From Triglochin maritima (taxonomy: Eukaryota; Streptophyta; Magnoliopsida; Alismatales; Juncaginaceae): a stretch of DNA of 64,000 nucleotides. Position numbers and translations under genes: made by a program. Below the pieces are notes generated by a model. The model had not been told where the DNA came from, ran no database searches, and saw nothing but the letters and a program-made list of their open reading frames with translations. Shown here piece by piece: positions 34,001 to 46,396 of this stretch. Where the stretch lies: contig OY821791.1 in assembly GCA_963682175.1 (NCBI GenBank), positions 29,696,326 through 29,760,325 of the forward strand. Reading direction: 5' to 3'. Within the stretch, counting starts at the first letter, position 1. Every line of letters begins with the position of its first letter.

Positions 34001-37000
34001 AAGTTGCAGTTGTAGTTTTACCATCTATTGGTGCTTACTGAAATATTTCCAAAATCATTATGGACAATGGGTTATTGCTTTGTATCATTATGATGTGTCT
34101 GAGATGTTATGATTATCATTTGGCAGGCTGTTGATTTCAAAAACCACATCTCTCAGTTCTCTGGTTTTGTGTGGCATGGAAATGAGGCAAGTGCTTACAT
34201 GGTTTTGTTCTCTGTTGTCCAACATTTCAATTTTTGTTTTGACTTTAGAACATAGGCTATACCCTTGCTTTGAAACTAAACTTACTGCATCCAGTTGTCT
34301 TAATCCATGATCTTGATCTCTTTCAGGACAGAGAAAGAACAAGGATCAAGGAAAAACTCGACAAATGTATCAAAGAAAAATTGTTGGATCTCTGTGATGT
34401 TTTTGACCTACAAGGTTCCAAAGTTAATGCAAGAAAGGTTTGTTCATCTTATGCTGAAATTGCCTGCAGTGTCATATAAATCTTATTAAGTGGAGATTAA
34501 GGACTTGAATCTTTTTCCTTATTGTGGTAACAAGTGTCATCGTATTAAAACCACTAACAGTGTAATCAAATATTCTTTTGGAAAGAATCATGTACTCTAT
34601 TCTAGCAGTCTTGGGGTTATGGCCGTTTCATGTCCAAGAATCTACCTAGCTGGGTATCCATTTTTACCAAAGCATAATGGTTTGAATTTCTACATAGACT
34701 ACATTCATACATCCATAAAAAATTTAAACCTGATTGATTCACTTCTGGCTTGGCCTTCTACCCCATTTTTGTTACTTATTGATCGTTTAGTGTTTCAGCA
34801 GTCATATCAACTGCGTGCATGACTTCTCCTTGCACCTGGTTTTGATATTTTATATTGGAGTAGGTTGTTGTGATCTTAAATTCACTTTGCAGGAAGATAT
34901 AGTGATGGAACTGCTGGAATTCATGATTGCTCCTCATTCTACAACTGATGTTTTACTCGAAGAAAAAGAGCAGGTGTTCTTCATTTTCTTGTTACGTGCA
35001 TATCTTGTTTAATTTGTGCAGGTTTATGGAGGCTTCCGAAATATATATAAAAAGAACTTGTGAAGTGAGAACCAACCGTGGAATTATTTATTAGAGAACT
35101 TATATTTATCCAATGTTTTTTTAACTTATCCTGCAGCACTCCTCAAGATCGAAGAAGCGCAGGAGGGCTTCTGGAGGAAATGCATCTAGGTTGGCGGGCT
35201 CATCCGAAAAGCGTCCAAGGAAGGTATATAGAGATGATAGCATTGTTGATCTACATTGTCATTCTGTCTCTTTTCTGTTCCAGTAAACTCCCTTTTTCTG
35301 TCCCAATAACATGATAATGGAATCCCACTAGACTAGAATGATAGCAGGACCAGTGAACCATAATTGTAATGCGTTCCAAGTGGGGGAAAACCTATTATCT
35401 TTAGAAAGCTGCAAATACTTTCTTGCATATACATTTTTTACATTGTGCATTCACCCTTCTCCCTTTTTTTAAAATCCATCTCTGTTCCTTCTATGCACAC
35501 CCTTCTCCCTTTTTTAAAAATCCATCTCTGTTCCTTCTATGCACACCCTTCTCCCCTTTAAAATGCTCTAAAATTCTGTTGATGTTGATTTTGAAGTTCA
35601 TCTTGATGTTTGCTTGCACGTGTAGGTCAAGCTACAGTCTTTGGAAGTTGCTCCTGTTGTGTTAATAAGGTGGAATAGTTACCACTAAAAATAAAATAAA
35701 ATAAGATAAGGTGTATTTGCATGCAAACCTTGCCTTTTTTCCATTTTTCGGAAAAGATGCTATTTCTAGACTCGAATCTGACTTTTTGGAGACACTTTGG
35801 TCACAAGGCAGTCTCCTTACGACTGCTTCATGTGTCGCCCAGATGTCGTTTTTATGGGTTATACTTGTACTATTTATTCATGTTATAATTTTGGTACATA
35901 TGAAGTTTACTTCTGGTCGTCGTTTATTTCACCCTATACATCATTACTAAAACACTACTAAATATATTTCAGAGACGGGCTAAAGGTGAAGATACTCCAA
36001 AATCGACAGAGAAGTATATATCTGCTTCAGATAGTGAGGACGATGAGCGTGAAAACTTTTCTGATGATGATCTCCATCATGAAGAAGAAGATACCAAGCT
36101 TTCTGAGAGTGATAAAGAGGACGACATTACTAAAGATGAGGATAATGAGGATGAGCATGATGAAAGCTCTGACACAAGTAATGAGAAATCAAAAAAGAAG
36201 TCTAAGAGGAAAAGCTTGCCCGGGCGATCGAAATCAAAAAAGGTTTCTACACCAATCAAAACAGCCAGTCCTTCAGCAAGAAGCCTTTCCAAGACACCAC
36301 TTGGCAAACATTCCAAGGTTGAGAAAAATGATTCAAAAGAGAAGGTCTTCTCTAGGAAGAAGAAAGCTGTTGAAGCACCAAACAAAAAAGTTTCAGCTTC
36401 TAAACAGGAGCCCAAGAGCAAGACTCCAGGTAATTTTGTATTAACATATCGTTGTTTTGTGCTTTCTTCTTCTTCTTCTGTTGTTTCATACTAGCATAGC
36501 ATCTGTAACAATTTTTCTAATCCTATTTTATCGTTTGTTGCGTATAATAGCTTCTGCATCGGTGCAAGCCATATGTTGTTATGTTTTGTTAATTTCATAT
36601 CTGCTGTTGACCTTTTCCCTGGTGCAACATAAGGAAAAAGCGATGGTCTTACCAATATTATCAAATATTTTGTGTCTGAAACCCTAGCTTCACATGCTCA
36701 ATGTCATATATTCTTTACCGATTGAAAAATGAAAATGTCACGGATACGTCGATGTTGAACCAATGCATTCTCATTAACTCATTGAACTGCTTTCGTATTT
36801 GTGCCATGAACAAACTTTTATTTGGCGTGGGATGTGGTTCATTGATTCTATTCCCTTGAATTTAAGATGAAATTTGGCCTAAATTACCATCAACTTAAAA
36901 TATTTAGCCTTCTGTTTATAGTGCACGCACCCTTTTCCTGTAACTGAGTCAGCTTAACAATTTTTGGTTCTTGAGGGACCAAGAGGTTGGTAAGATCACT

Positions 37001-37798
37001 AGGTATTGGCAGCCTGATAAGTTAACACTTTTATACAGATGACAGCCTGATAAGTCAACGTTTTTAGGTAAATATTCCCATAGACCATAAATAACCTGCA
37101 GGTGTTGTGTAAAAGTTTGTTTAGTCTTACTGCTTGTTTTGTTAACAACATAACATCAAGGAGTGGAGACATGACGCGTTTAGTTTTAATGTTGTAGGTA
37201 AGAGAGTTGTAAAGGGCAAAGAAAAATCTTCCAAGGTAGAGGGTACTAGTCCAAGCAATGAAGAACTGAAGAAGACAATATGTGAGATCTTAAAGGAAGT
37301 TGATTTCAACACGGTAAGCTGAGTTAACCTTAGTTGTTTGTGATCTTTTTTTCCTTATCTGATTCTATATTGCGTGAACTGGTTGTCAATGAAGCAATAC
37401 ATTTCTTTTGTTTTTTTCCTCATGCACAATATTGTTGTGATTCTGTGAGGTTGAAAACTTTTTGCCAGGCTTTAGTTAAAGTGTTTCAGATGTTATGCCA
37501 TTGTGTGACCCTTCACGCTTCGTCTTTTGACAAATTGTTATCGTTTCTGTTTTCGTTTTCAGGCCACGTTCACCGATATTCTCAAGAAACTTGGTGCGCG
37601 CACAACTTTCAGCATTCTAAGATTTTTATGAATGCATATGAGCTTACACTTGTGTGACTTCTTGCAGCAGCCCATTTCAAGACAGATCTGACTTCAAAGA
37701 AGGCAGCAATAAAGCAAATGATCCAAGATGAGCTTACCAGGTTGGCTGAGGCTGATGACGAGAACGATGGTGAAGACGACGAAGAGGATGACGAGTAA
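31070..37798 (+). CDS. DEK: DEK domain-containing chromatin protein
   Basis: Coding exons 31070-32923, 32999-33032, 33571-33647, 34127-34186, 34327-34437, 34893-34973, 35137-35223, 35973-36429, 37198-37313, 37563-37593 and 37668-37798 join in frame (the first five junction phases are 0, 1, 0, 0, 0) to about 1012 aa. Residues 1-618 are Lys/Glu-rich repeats, highly charged. Residues 619-740 form the DEK core with a SAP-like fold (GKGTPLKDIPN, DIKFLHMILFGRKGK, FKNHISQFSGFVW). Basic and acidic linkers with NLS-like KKRRR and KKKSKRKS follow. A DEK-C domain lies at about 935-1000 (ELKKTICEILKEVDFNTATF), then an acidic tail. DEK proteins bind histones and structured DNA and shape plant chromatin and transcription. 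The intron after 34186 has a GC donor (GAG|GCAAGT). The exon count is eleven if the two shortest pieces are real, as the phases require. Confidence 0.92.
35453..35570. repeat. Tandem repeat in a DEK intron
   Basis: About 2.5 units of 46-48 bp containing ACCCTTCTCCC, a T-run, then AAATCCATCTCTGTTCCTTC. It lies in the intron after the exon ending at 35223. Confidence 0.8.
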
Positions 37799-39552
37799 TC
37801 TCTGCTGCAGATGAATAGGATACTTCAAGTAGGCACCTCCCTTCACTTCTGTCGTAACCTTATGTTTTTGTAACTTATGGTTCCCAAAGTCTCGTGAATT
37901 ATCACGTTTTGTGTATTATATCGTGTCTGTGCAGCCGGCTATTCAATACTTGCGATGTCATAGATTAATACTATCTATTCGACATGGTTTAGAATTCTCG
38001 CCCCACTGATTTATTGCCTTCTGTGTTTAGTACACTAGTGAAGCTCTACAACTTCAATTTGCTCGCAGTTGTTTCCATTTTCTTCATGCTTGCTGAGACG
38101 TGCATTAAATTAGTTGGACTTGATTCCATTTCCTCATCTTTTTCTAAATGTTACACTGGCAAAAACAGTCATTTAACACCATGCTTAGCTAATTTTGTGA
38201 TGGTTCTTAGTTTCTTATCATCATATTTTAACATTGTGTTCCGAGAAAAGTCTCCCAACTTAAGTTAGGTAGTGGTTGGTAGTTATTGTGCATGATGGAA
38301 AGTTGCCGCACTTGACTTCCACATTTATCATCACAACTAAGTTTTAAAAGCTGAAATCTAACATAATTATCATACACTTAATTCAAGTAGTACGTGTGTC
38401 GCACCGAACTTTTGTTTATTATTGCCGGTTGGATAAAAAATACACATTCAATTCATTTTGTTCCATCCATAAATCCATAATCCATATCAATAGACTTCAA
38501 TATCTACTTTGGTCACAAACATGACGAGTAATGTACATTAATTCTTGGAATTAATGGGTGACTAACAAAACGACTCCGATTACTTTTATCATATGCTTAT
38601 ACTTTTGAGCTCTCATTGCTAGTTATAACCGACTGACTTTAAGTATTACATAAGTGGTGGTATACTGGTATAGTGGTATACCTTTAAAATTAAAAAAGAA
38701 TCATGAGCCACCATATAATACCAACACTAAAAAGAAAGTAAGACAACACAAACAACCACCAACTACCATTATCCAACGGATTAGTAATCAAAGCACAACT
38801 TCCTTAGTTGCAAATTGCAATCAATTACCTCCCAAATCCAACACTAAACCGAGCCACCAAAAAGTTGTTTATCAACCCATTACACATGAAAATTAATTAC
38901 AAACCGACATGGGCATCCAACCGACCAAACATGGTCCCACAAATGGACGGCCGAGATCATCAATCGGACGGCCGATAACCACCCAAGTGGTCCAAGCTTA
39001 TCACATTACAAAAGGCTGTAGTGCCTCCACGTGTCCTCCAAGATTGATATTTGAGTTTGAGATCCAACGGAGTAGCACCACTCATATGATCACATTCTCT
39101 GGCTCTCTCTCTCTCTCATATATCCACATCAAAATAACAAAATAAAAATAAAAATGTACACCACAGTATCCATCATCTTGGGTTTGTGTTGCAACTCCCA
39201 CTACTACTAGTGTTGTTGGGGGATTGGATTCTCAAATCATATCTTCTCCAATCCTTTCTTACATTCCAACTCCCTCTACACACTTGTCATTAATCACACA
39301 TCTACAATTCCTAGCTATAGCCTTGTAGAGTAGTTAGTTACCTTCACAATTCCCACTGATTCAATTTTCAAGGGAATTAGTTGTGTTGGTTTCCTTAGTT
39401 TCAATCTTATATAAGTATTATCTTTTGATGTTTTGTGGGGACTTATTTGTGTTGGTTTCGTATAATATTATTTTGATGTTTTGAGGGGAATTTATTGTAG
39501 TACATGTTGGTTTGGTTACAATATTTTGAGGTCAATTTGAGGTGTTTTGGTT
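37799..39552. other. DEK 3' region and NF-YB upstream region
   Basis: Holds the DEK 3' UTR and then AT-rich intergenic sequence. A CT-rich run at about 39097-39118 precedes a long pyrimidine-rich stretch that probably includes the NF-YB promoter and 5' UTR. A GGACGGCCGA word occurs twice near 38945-38975. No further gene seen. Confidence 0.4.
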
Positions 39553-40173
39553 ATGGCGGATTCTGATAACGAATCAGGAGGCCAAAACAACACTGGGAAT
39601 AGTGAATTCTTGTCCCCTAGAGAGCAAGACCGGTTCCTACCAATTGCCAACGTGAGTAGGATCATGAAGAAGGCTCTTCCGACAAACGCAAAGATATCCA
39701 AGGATGCGAAGGAGACGGTGCAAGAGTGTGTATCGGAGTTCATTAGCTTCATCACCGGAGAAGCCTCTGATAAGTGCCAGAGGGAGAAGAGGAAGACCAT
39801 CAATGGGGATGACCTCCTTTGGGCCATGACAACTCTCGGGTTCGAGGAGTACGTCGAGCCACTCAAGGTTTACTTGCAAAAATTCCGAGAGATGGAAGGC
39901 GAAAAGGGTGGTGGGACCGCTTCTAATTCGAAAGACGGGAGCAACACTGGTGGTGGTAGTGGCGGCGGTGGTGGTGGTGGTTATGGTGGTGGCAGCGGTG
40001 GCGGTTATGGTGGTGGGATTTATGGTAGTACTGGCGGTGGTGGCAATGACGGTGGTGGTGGTATGATGATAGGCCATCAGATGTACGGGGGTTCCGGCCC
40101 CACGTACCATCAGATGGCCGTCACCAGTGGTAGTAACACTTCAGTCAAGGGAATTATGAAGAAGGCAAGGTAG
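39553..40173 (+). CDS. NF-YB: NF-Y transcription factor subunit B (NF-YB3-like)
   Basis: 206 aa, no intron. The start is ATG at 39553 ([10 protein letters not shown]); the frame upstream has only a TTG. Residues 23-112 are the histone-fold core of [44 protein letters not shown], then the DNA-contact and NF-YC dimer segment [23 protein letters not shown] pairs with NF-YC, then NF-YA, to bind CCAAT boxes. The NF-YB2/3-like group acts in flowering time and stress. The C-terminus is a long Gly-rich tract (GGN codons at about 39948-40065) and a basic end. The core is of non-LEC1 type, as it has Lys where LEC1 types have Asp, though I cannot verify that by alignment. Confidence 0.93.
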   Translation: MADSDNESGGQNNTGNSEFLSPREQDRFLPIANVSRIMKKALPTNAKISKDAKETVQECVSEFISFITGEASDKCQREKRKTINGDDLLWAMTTLGFEEYVEPLKVYLQKFREMEGEKGGGTASNSKDGSNTGGGSGGGGGGGYGGGSGGGYGGGIYGSTGGGGNDGGGGMMIGHQMYGGSGPTYHQMAVTSGSNTSVKGIMKKAR

Positions 40174-41793
40174 AGTATGATTATTTTGTGACGATGTCGA
40201 AAAAATTTACACTTTAATCTATCTCAATTTATATGAGGTTGTTCCTCGTAGAGCTGATCATTTTTTTCCCTCTCGTTGTATATGCGAGATTGTTCCTCGT
40301 TCAATTTGAATTTTCCTAGCTCGTTTGTATTTTTAGGGTTAGGACCCTTTATGTTTGTAACAAATTTTAAGATTCAAGAAATCATTGTGATGGGGGTTGA
40401 GGGATTCGATCTTTACATTATTTTGAGGTAATAACATAAGATATTTAATTAGACTTCAATCGAGTGTTCAATTATTCTCTACTTTGTCTTAAGCTCTTAG
40501 TTCATTGATTTATGCCTACCTACTATGTATAATATAAACCGGTTAAAGAATCTCAATGTGTTAACAATATTTATTGGTTTATTTAATATTGGTTTTTCAC
40601 GTATAAACAAAAAAATTATAACTTTTCTTGCAAAACTTGTTTCTCTCCCATAAAACACTATATGAATTTTTTTGATTTTCTTTTGAGCTTTCATATTATC
40701 CAATATCAATTGATCTGCGTGAACTTATTGTAGTCCCACACAGACATTGTAATGTAAGAGAAAATGTTCCCGTTTGGTGTTTTTCTTGTATTACAAAAAC
40801 TTTCACAACTTAGATCCTTAAACAAGTATTCAAAAGCTAGAAGAAAATTATGACTCGGAAAGTCCACCCGGACCGATCAAATGACTTGTGGAATGTTAAA
40901 AACAAACAATTTGTCTTCAATTCGTGACTTATTTGATGATCGATTGTTGTAGATTCGGTTAAATCAAATGATTGTTTTTAAATTTGTATTTCAATGCGCC
41001 ATAATAATCTTGCATAGTACGTGGTGGTAGAAAAAGAATATTATCATCAAAAGAAAAGAATATGTATGTTTAGATCATCACAACCTTTTTAAATATTTCA
41101 TGGTACTTTGTCTTCGTCCCGTTGAAACCCTAATAGTGGTCTTTTTGGTTGTCTTCCACTTTCTTTTTCTCCTTTCAAAAGATGCAGTGGGCATCTTTTT
41201 CTCCTTTCACCTCATGGATTTTCCTTTCCAAGTATGGGTAATGACCTTCACTAATGAATTAAAAAGGCAAGTAGTTTATAATTGGATCATTAATCGGAAT
41301 AAGTTAAGAAGAGAGAAATCATGGACTCTAAACTTTTATAAGAGAAAGGTTAAGCTTGACTGACCACCTGTATGAAAAAGACAGATGTTACTTTGCTGGT
41401 CCCTGTGTAAGTCAAGGTTCTTCTTGATTTTTTTCTTTAGGAAAATATGACAAAAGAACTATAATCGTTACGTTAGTACGTATAACTATTAGGTTATCAC
41501 CACATGTATTTCAAATTTAAAAGGTTTAATAAGTAGTCGTTTCCTCGGTAGAATCTCTAACAATAGTGTGATAAGCCGACAGCTAAGTGTACACTTTTAA
41601 ATAATTTTAGGGTGGTGATCAAACCTAACCAACCCTTTCTTTTTGGTACTTTAATTTGTTTAATCCGGTAGACACTAGACACCTACGTGGTGAGAAAAAT
41701 ATAGATTTAGTATAATATGTCACACCACTCATCTTTTTTAAAGAAACCCACTCACCATATTTCTTAAACAAAACACAAGAAAACAAAATTGGG
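40174..41793. other. Intergenic
   Basis: NF-YB 3' UTR, then AT-rich sequence with no gene I can support. It ends at the target duplication of MULE copy 2. Confidence 0.5.
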
Positions 41794-41956
41794 TTTGTTG
41801 AAGGGAACTACTATTTGTCGCCGGAAAACTACTTAAATCTCCCCAAAAATGACATTTTTGCCCCTAACAAATCAATTAATACCGATTTCGTCTCGTGTCT
41901 TTAAACAAAGTGTTTGACTCAGTTTTACTCACATTCCCAGTACAAACACCACGAAA

Positions 41957-44900
41957 ATGTCCGACGAAGCACCAGAATCCGGCGAGGTAACGGAGGCGGA
42001 ATTTTTTTTCCGACTCGGGCGTCTGGCTAGGCCGCCTCCACATAGGTGGAGGCGTCTGTCTAAACCGCCTCCACCTAAGTGGAGGCGGCTTAGCCAGACG
42101 CCTCCACCTAGCTGGAGGCGGCTTAGATGCACGCCTCCACCATGGTGGAGGCGTCTGTCTAACACGCCTCCACCTATGTGGAGGCGTGTTAGGCAGCCGC
42201 CTCCACCTTGGTGGAGGCGGCCTAGCCAGCCGCCCGTTTTTTTTTTGTTTTTTTTTAATTTTTTGTTAAATTCAAAATTTTCAGGTTCCGTTTCAAGATT
42301 TCGGTGGTGATGGAGTAGATTACAGTGAGCTTTTTGACAGTAAAGAAATATTTACAACAATCGAGGAAGGTTGTAAATGGGCGAAACAAATTGCGATATG
42401 AGCCGGATTTTTTTTGGTTATATCATCGTACAAACCAAAAGCAGATAACCGGATGGATTGTTACCTCAGATGCGATCGCAGACGTGAGATGAGTTCTCGT
42501 GATACGAGTATTGCACTGCGAAAGAATACGAAAAGAAAATGTTGCGGTTGTCGGTTTTTGGTAAAAGTGGTGGAGCGACGAGATCGTGATGGACAGGTTA
42601 TTGTTTCTAGTAGCATGTTTGGGCAGCACAACCACCCATTGGCAGTTTATTCAGAGGGTCACCGACATGTCAGCTGACTTAGTGGTGGGGCAAAGCAAAT
42701 TGTTCGGGATATGACAGAGGCACAAGCAAGGCCCCGTAACATTTTGTTGGCGGTAAAGAAGAAATTTCCGGACGATAATCCTAATCAAAGGCACATTTAC
42801 AACTTCAGAGAGTACATGAGGAGGACGAAATCTGAAGACAGGAATCCCGCGCAGCAGTTTCTCAGAGAGGCAGTGCAGCATAAGTATTTGCATTGGATTG
42901 TGGCAGATGAAGAAACTAATGTCTTGACTCACGCATTTTTGGCACATCCGACTTCAGTTCAGTTGTTGCGTACATACCCATTCGTGATCTGTATGGATTC
43001 GACGTATAAGACGAACAAGTACAAGATGCCTTTGTTTGAGATGGTTGGGGTTACTCCAACAAATATGAATTTCCTCGTCGGATATGCGATTTTGCAGGAT
43101 GAGACCGAGTCTAGTTACCGGTGGGTGTTGGAGAGGTTGCGAGATCTGTTATTGGATATTGTTAGCCCGACAGCAATAATTACGGACCGGGAGATGGGTC
43201 TGATGCGACCAATGGCAGAGGTTTTTCCTGAGTCAGCTCATTTACTATGCACCTGGCATATCAACAAAGACGTGTACAACTACGCATACCACGTATTCGG
43301 CAAGGAGAAGCAGCTTGCAGAGAGTTTTAGACGTGGAAGATGGAGGAGAGTCATGCTTTCCGATTCACAGACGGATTATGATAGAGCAGTCCGTAATCTG
43401 AAGGATTCTTACAGTTCCTGGCCAGTGCTGACGAAGTATGTGGAAGACACGTGGTTGGTGCATAAGGAAAAATTCGTGTTGAATTGGACGAATCAAGTTC
43501 TTCATTTCGGCAACACTACGAACTGCAGGGTGGAAAGTGCACATTCGGCTCTGAAAGAGTGGATCACTACATCGACTGCCGCTCTCGACACTCTTTTCGA
43601 CCGCGTGAACTCGTCTATTGAAATGCAGCTGACAAATATTCAGAACTTTCTTGAAGATTCGAGACGTCGAAATTTGGCACATTACATAGGTCCTCTGTTT
43701 CAGCATATAAATGACCGAGTTTCGCATCACTGCTTGTCGTTAATGACTCAGGAGTTGAAGAGAATGCAGGACTTAAGTGATGAAATTGAATATCGTTGTG
43801 GGTGTGCTTTCCTGACAACACATGTGATTCCTTGTGCCTGTACCATGTACGAGTGTTTCGCGTCAGGTGATGGAATTTATTTAGAGCAGATTCATCCATT
43901 CTGGAAAACACTTGTTATCGGAGAAGGAGTCCAGATGTCAGAGTTTGTTGATCAGTCAGCACAAGACACCGAGCATTTTCGGAAGCTAGTGGATGAGATC
44001 TCGCAGAGCGATCCTGCAGTAATTCGTAGTGCCTCTCGTATTTTATACGAACAGTTACACCCCGATCAGTCGAACTATGGAGAACCCGAAGAAAATACTA
44101 AGGTACGAGGTCGACCTAGGGGAAAGTCGACACGTCGGGACCCGAGTGCCTTCGAGTATGCTGAGCGAGGTCGTGGTCAGTCTGGCAGTAGTGGGAGCAG
44201 GGGTTGTGGTCGGTCTGCCAGTAGTGGGAGCAGGGGTCGTCGGTCTAATTCGTCTCGATCGTCATTGAATACGGGCACAAGATCTTCTGGTATGTCGATA
44301 TCTTTGTTGTTATGTTATTTAATATATATTAGTAATCTAAATGGGGTTGAATATATTATCTCCTAATTTTGTTGTTTTAATGAATTGTTATTTACCTATC
44401 TTACAGTGTCCGGACGGGTTGACGTGGACAACTTCCCATATAATGATAGACTGCCAGGAATCATTTTGCCATTTCTGCATAGGTGGAATGACGTACGTGC
44501 TGATGGCAACTGTGGATTTCGATGTGTTGCCGATGTCTTTCATGGTGGTCAGGAGAACTGGTCGTACGCCCGTCGTGCGATTTCTAATGAGATAGGTGCA
44601 CATCCTATTTATGAGACAGTCTATTTCGGCCATGTGAGAGAGGCTCGTCAACGAATTGATTGGGGCGGGGGAGGTTGTGGCGAGGATCATTATATGGAGG
44701 TTTGGTCCGACTTGTTTCCTATTGCGAATTTTTACAAGTGTGCGGTCATGTATTTCGCAGTGGGAACGGATGGTTCGTTGTTCCCGTGTCTTACTGTTCT
44801 ACCCTGGGAGTGTCCCTCTACCATGACGAGGCCTGTCAGAGAGTTGGTCATTGCTCATTTAGGGAGTTACGCTCATTTTATTCGTTTGGAATTACTTGAT

Positions 44901-45014
44901 GATTTCCCAGTACCTCCTATAGCGACCTTATGGTATCAAATGCGAGATGAGAGTGTTGTTGGATGGGAGGATCAGTACCAAAGTAGGATGGAGTATTGGA
45001 ACCGGTTACGTTGA
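41957..45014 (+). pseudogene. MULE transposase-OTU fusion gene (two nonsense codons)
   Basis: Predicted exons 41957-41986 (MSDEAPESGE), 42285-44289 and 44407-45014 join in frame to 881 codons. A WRKY/GCM1-type zinc finger lies about 42460-42650 (CYLRCDRRRE, CCGCRFLVKVVERR, FGQHNHPL). Transposase: MDSTYKTNKYKMPLFEMVGV with the first Asp, AIITDREMGL with the second, CTWHINKDV, and CRVESAHSALKEW with the Glu. A SWIM-like finger has Cys for the last His (CGCAF...PCACTMYE). After an Arg/Gly/Ser-rich linker the third exon encodes an OTU peptidase with ADGNCGFRC (Asp, Cys) and SYAHFIRL (likely His). OTU enzymes cleave ubiquitin chains; its role in a transposon is unknown. TGA stops at 42399-42401 and 42675-42677 interrupt an otherwise open frame. 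Confidence 0.85.
42034..42218. repeat. 33-bp palindromic minisatellite in MULE intron 1
   Basis: Six units at an exact 33-bp period (42034, 42067, 42100, 42133, 42166, 42199). Each unit has a 20-bp palindrome GCCTCCACNNNNGTGGAGGC with a variable centre, and a variable 13-bp spacer. It lies between the predicted exons 1 and 2 of the transposase gene. Confidence 0.95.
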
Positions 45015-45292
45015 TTGTAATTTGTAATGTTTTGTAATGTATAATATATCGTGTATTTCTACTTATATCGTGTTGTTTTTTTACCGTATTTTAAATTTAA
45101 ATATTATTTCATATCTAAAGAAATAAGTTGAAAATCTTTTCGTGAAAAATAAATATTAAAAAATACGATAGTCAAAGAAATATGTAGAAGATATGTTCGT
45201 CAAAAATAAATAATAAGAGTACACAAATAAACATAAGCATATACCAACAAATGTACTAACAGTGCAACAAAACGAAAGTAAAAGCAAGACAA

Positions 45293-46396
45293 CTACAGCT
45301 CAGCATCTGAATCATGGTCTGCAATGCCCAACTGGCTGTTCCAATCCTCGATCAGGCGATCCCAATCTGTACATGCAAGTCTCGTCGCCTCACTCGGCAT
45401 GACGTCTCTCTCTCGCAAGAACGGCTGCGTACACCGTATCGCCCTACTCATCCACTGTATGTAAAATAAAAATTAGCGTACAATAACAAAATATACTTTT
45501 CAATTAAATATAAAATTAGTTAAACTTACCGCATCGGCACATGTCCTATCCAGTGCTCTCTCGGTCTCGGAATGATACCGCGTACGAGTAGTGGATGTGA
45601 GCACCTACCGAACCACTGCAAATAATCTGGAGCACAAGTGGAGGGGTCGCGGCTACGACTCAGATCGGCCAGGTGTAGTCGTCCTAGTCTCGGAAATGTC
45701 CTCCAAACCGATTCCGCAGACGAAACGCTGTGCCTGACGTCGTACATCGTGGCAGTCGCAGACCGTACTGCATGCTCGGGCGTCGGAATGTCAACCGGGA
45801 TCACCTGAACGTAGCCTAACTGACGTAACACGCGATCAGGTATATAAGGCTCTGTGATATCCCTATAACGAATAATGCCGGCAAATGTAGTCCTCGGCAC
45901 AGCTACAGCAGGATCGGGACCGTACGGTAACCACTCCACCTAAACGTTTATACGTTATTAACTTAATAATCGATTTATTTAGCAATTATCACAATTAATC
46001 AATAATCTGTTACTAAAATCGTACACAACTAATTACTAACATAATAATCAATTTATTTATTAATTAACACATTTTATAATTAATAAACGATTTACTAAAC
46101 TAATTTAACTCATTATTAACATAATATTCAATTTATTTAAATTTTATCACAATTTATAATCAATTTAAAAACAAATTAAAAAAAAATTCCAGGCGTCTGC
46201 GGGAGACGCCTACCCTACGTGGTAGGCGTCTGCCGGAGACGCCTCCCGCAGACGTCTGTGTCATGGGTCGGGCGGATCCCGCCGTCGCCCGACTCAAAAA
46301 AAAAAAATTTAAAAATTAATTGAAATAAACAAGGTGATTTACCAGATGTGAGTAGTCCGGGGTGTCCGCTGGCTCTTTCCCTGGCCTCCGAGACAT
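45293..46396 (-). pseudogene. PMD gene of MULE copy 2, core deleted
   Basis: Exon 1, 46396-46343, reads MSRRPGKEPADTPDYSHL and ends at a CTG|GTAAAT donor. The next piece, 45939-45530, is the PMD C-terminal part (RYRDITEPYIPDRVLRQLGY) after a TTTAG acceptor. The last exon is 45454-45293 (WMSRAIRCTQPF...SDAEL, stop). The core exons present in copy 1 (HTFHLP-type and YLYHQLGI-type motifs) are missing here. Compared with copy 1, one base is also lost near 45555, which puts the last two exons out of phase. So this copy cannot give a full PMD protein. Confidence 0.75.
46192..46260. repeat. GC-rich hairpin in the PMD first intron
   Basis: GGCGTCTGCGGGAGACGCC pairs imperfectly with the downstream GGAGACGCCTCCCGCAGACG. 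ACCCTACGTGGTAGG lies between them. It mirrors the palindromic array at the other end of the element. Confidence 0.8.

Noticed and set aside
39637..40110. Thr-rich antisense ORF over NF-YB
   Set aside because: Shadow of the GGN glycine tract.
42034..42218. CRISPR-like array (33-bp period)
   Set aside because: Plant nuclear DNA; the repeats are palindromes within an intron of a MULE and the spacers are related to each other.
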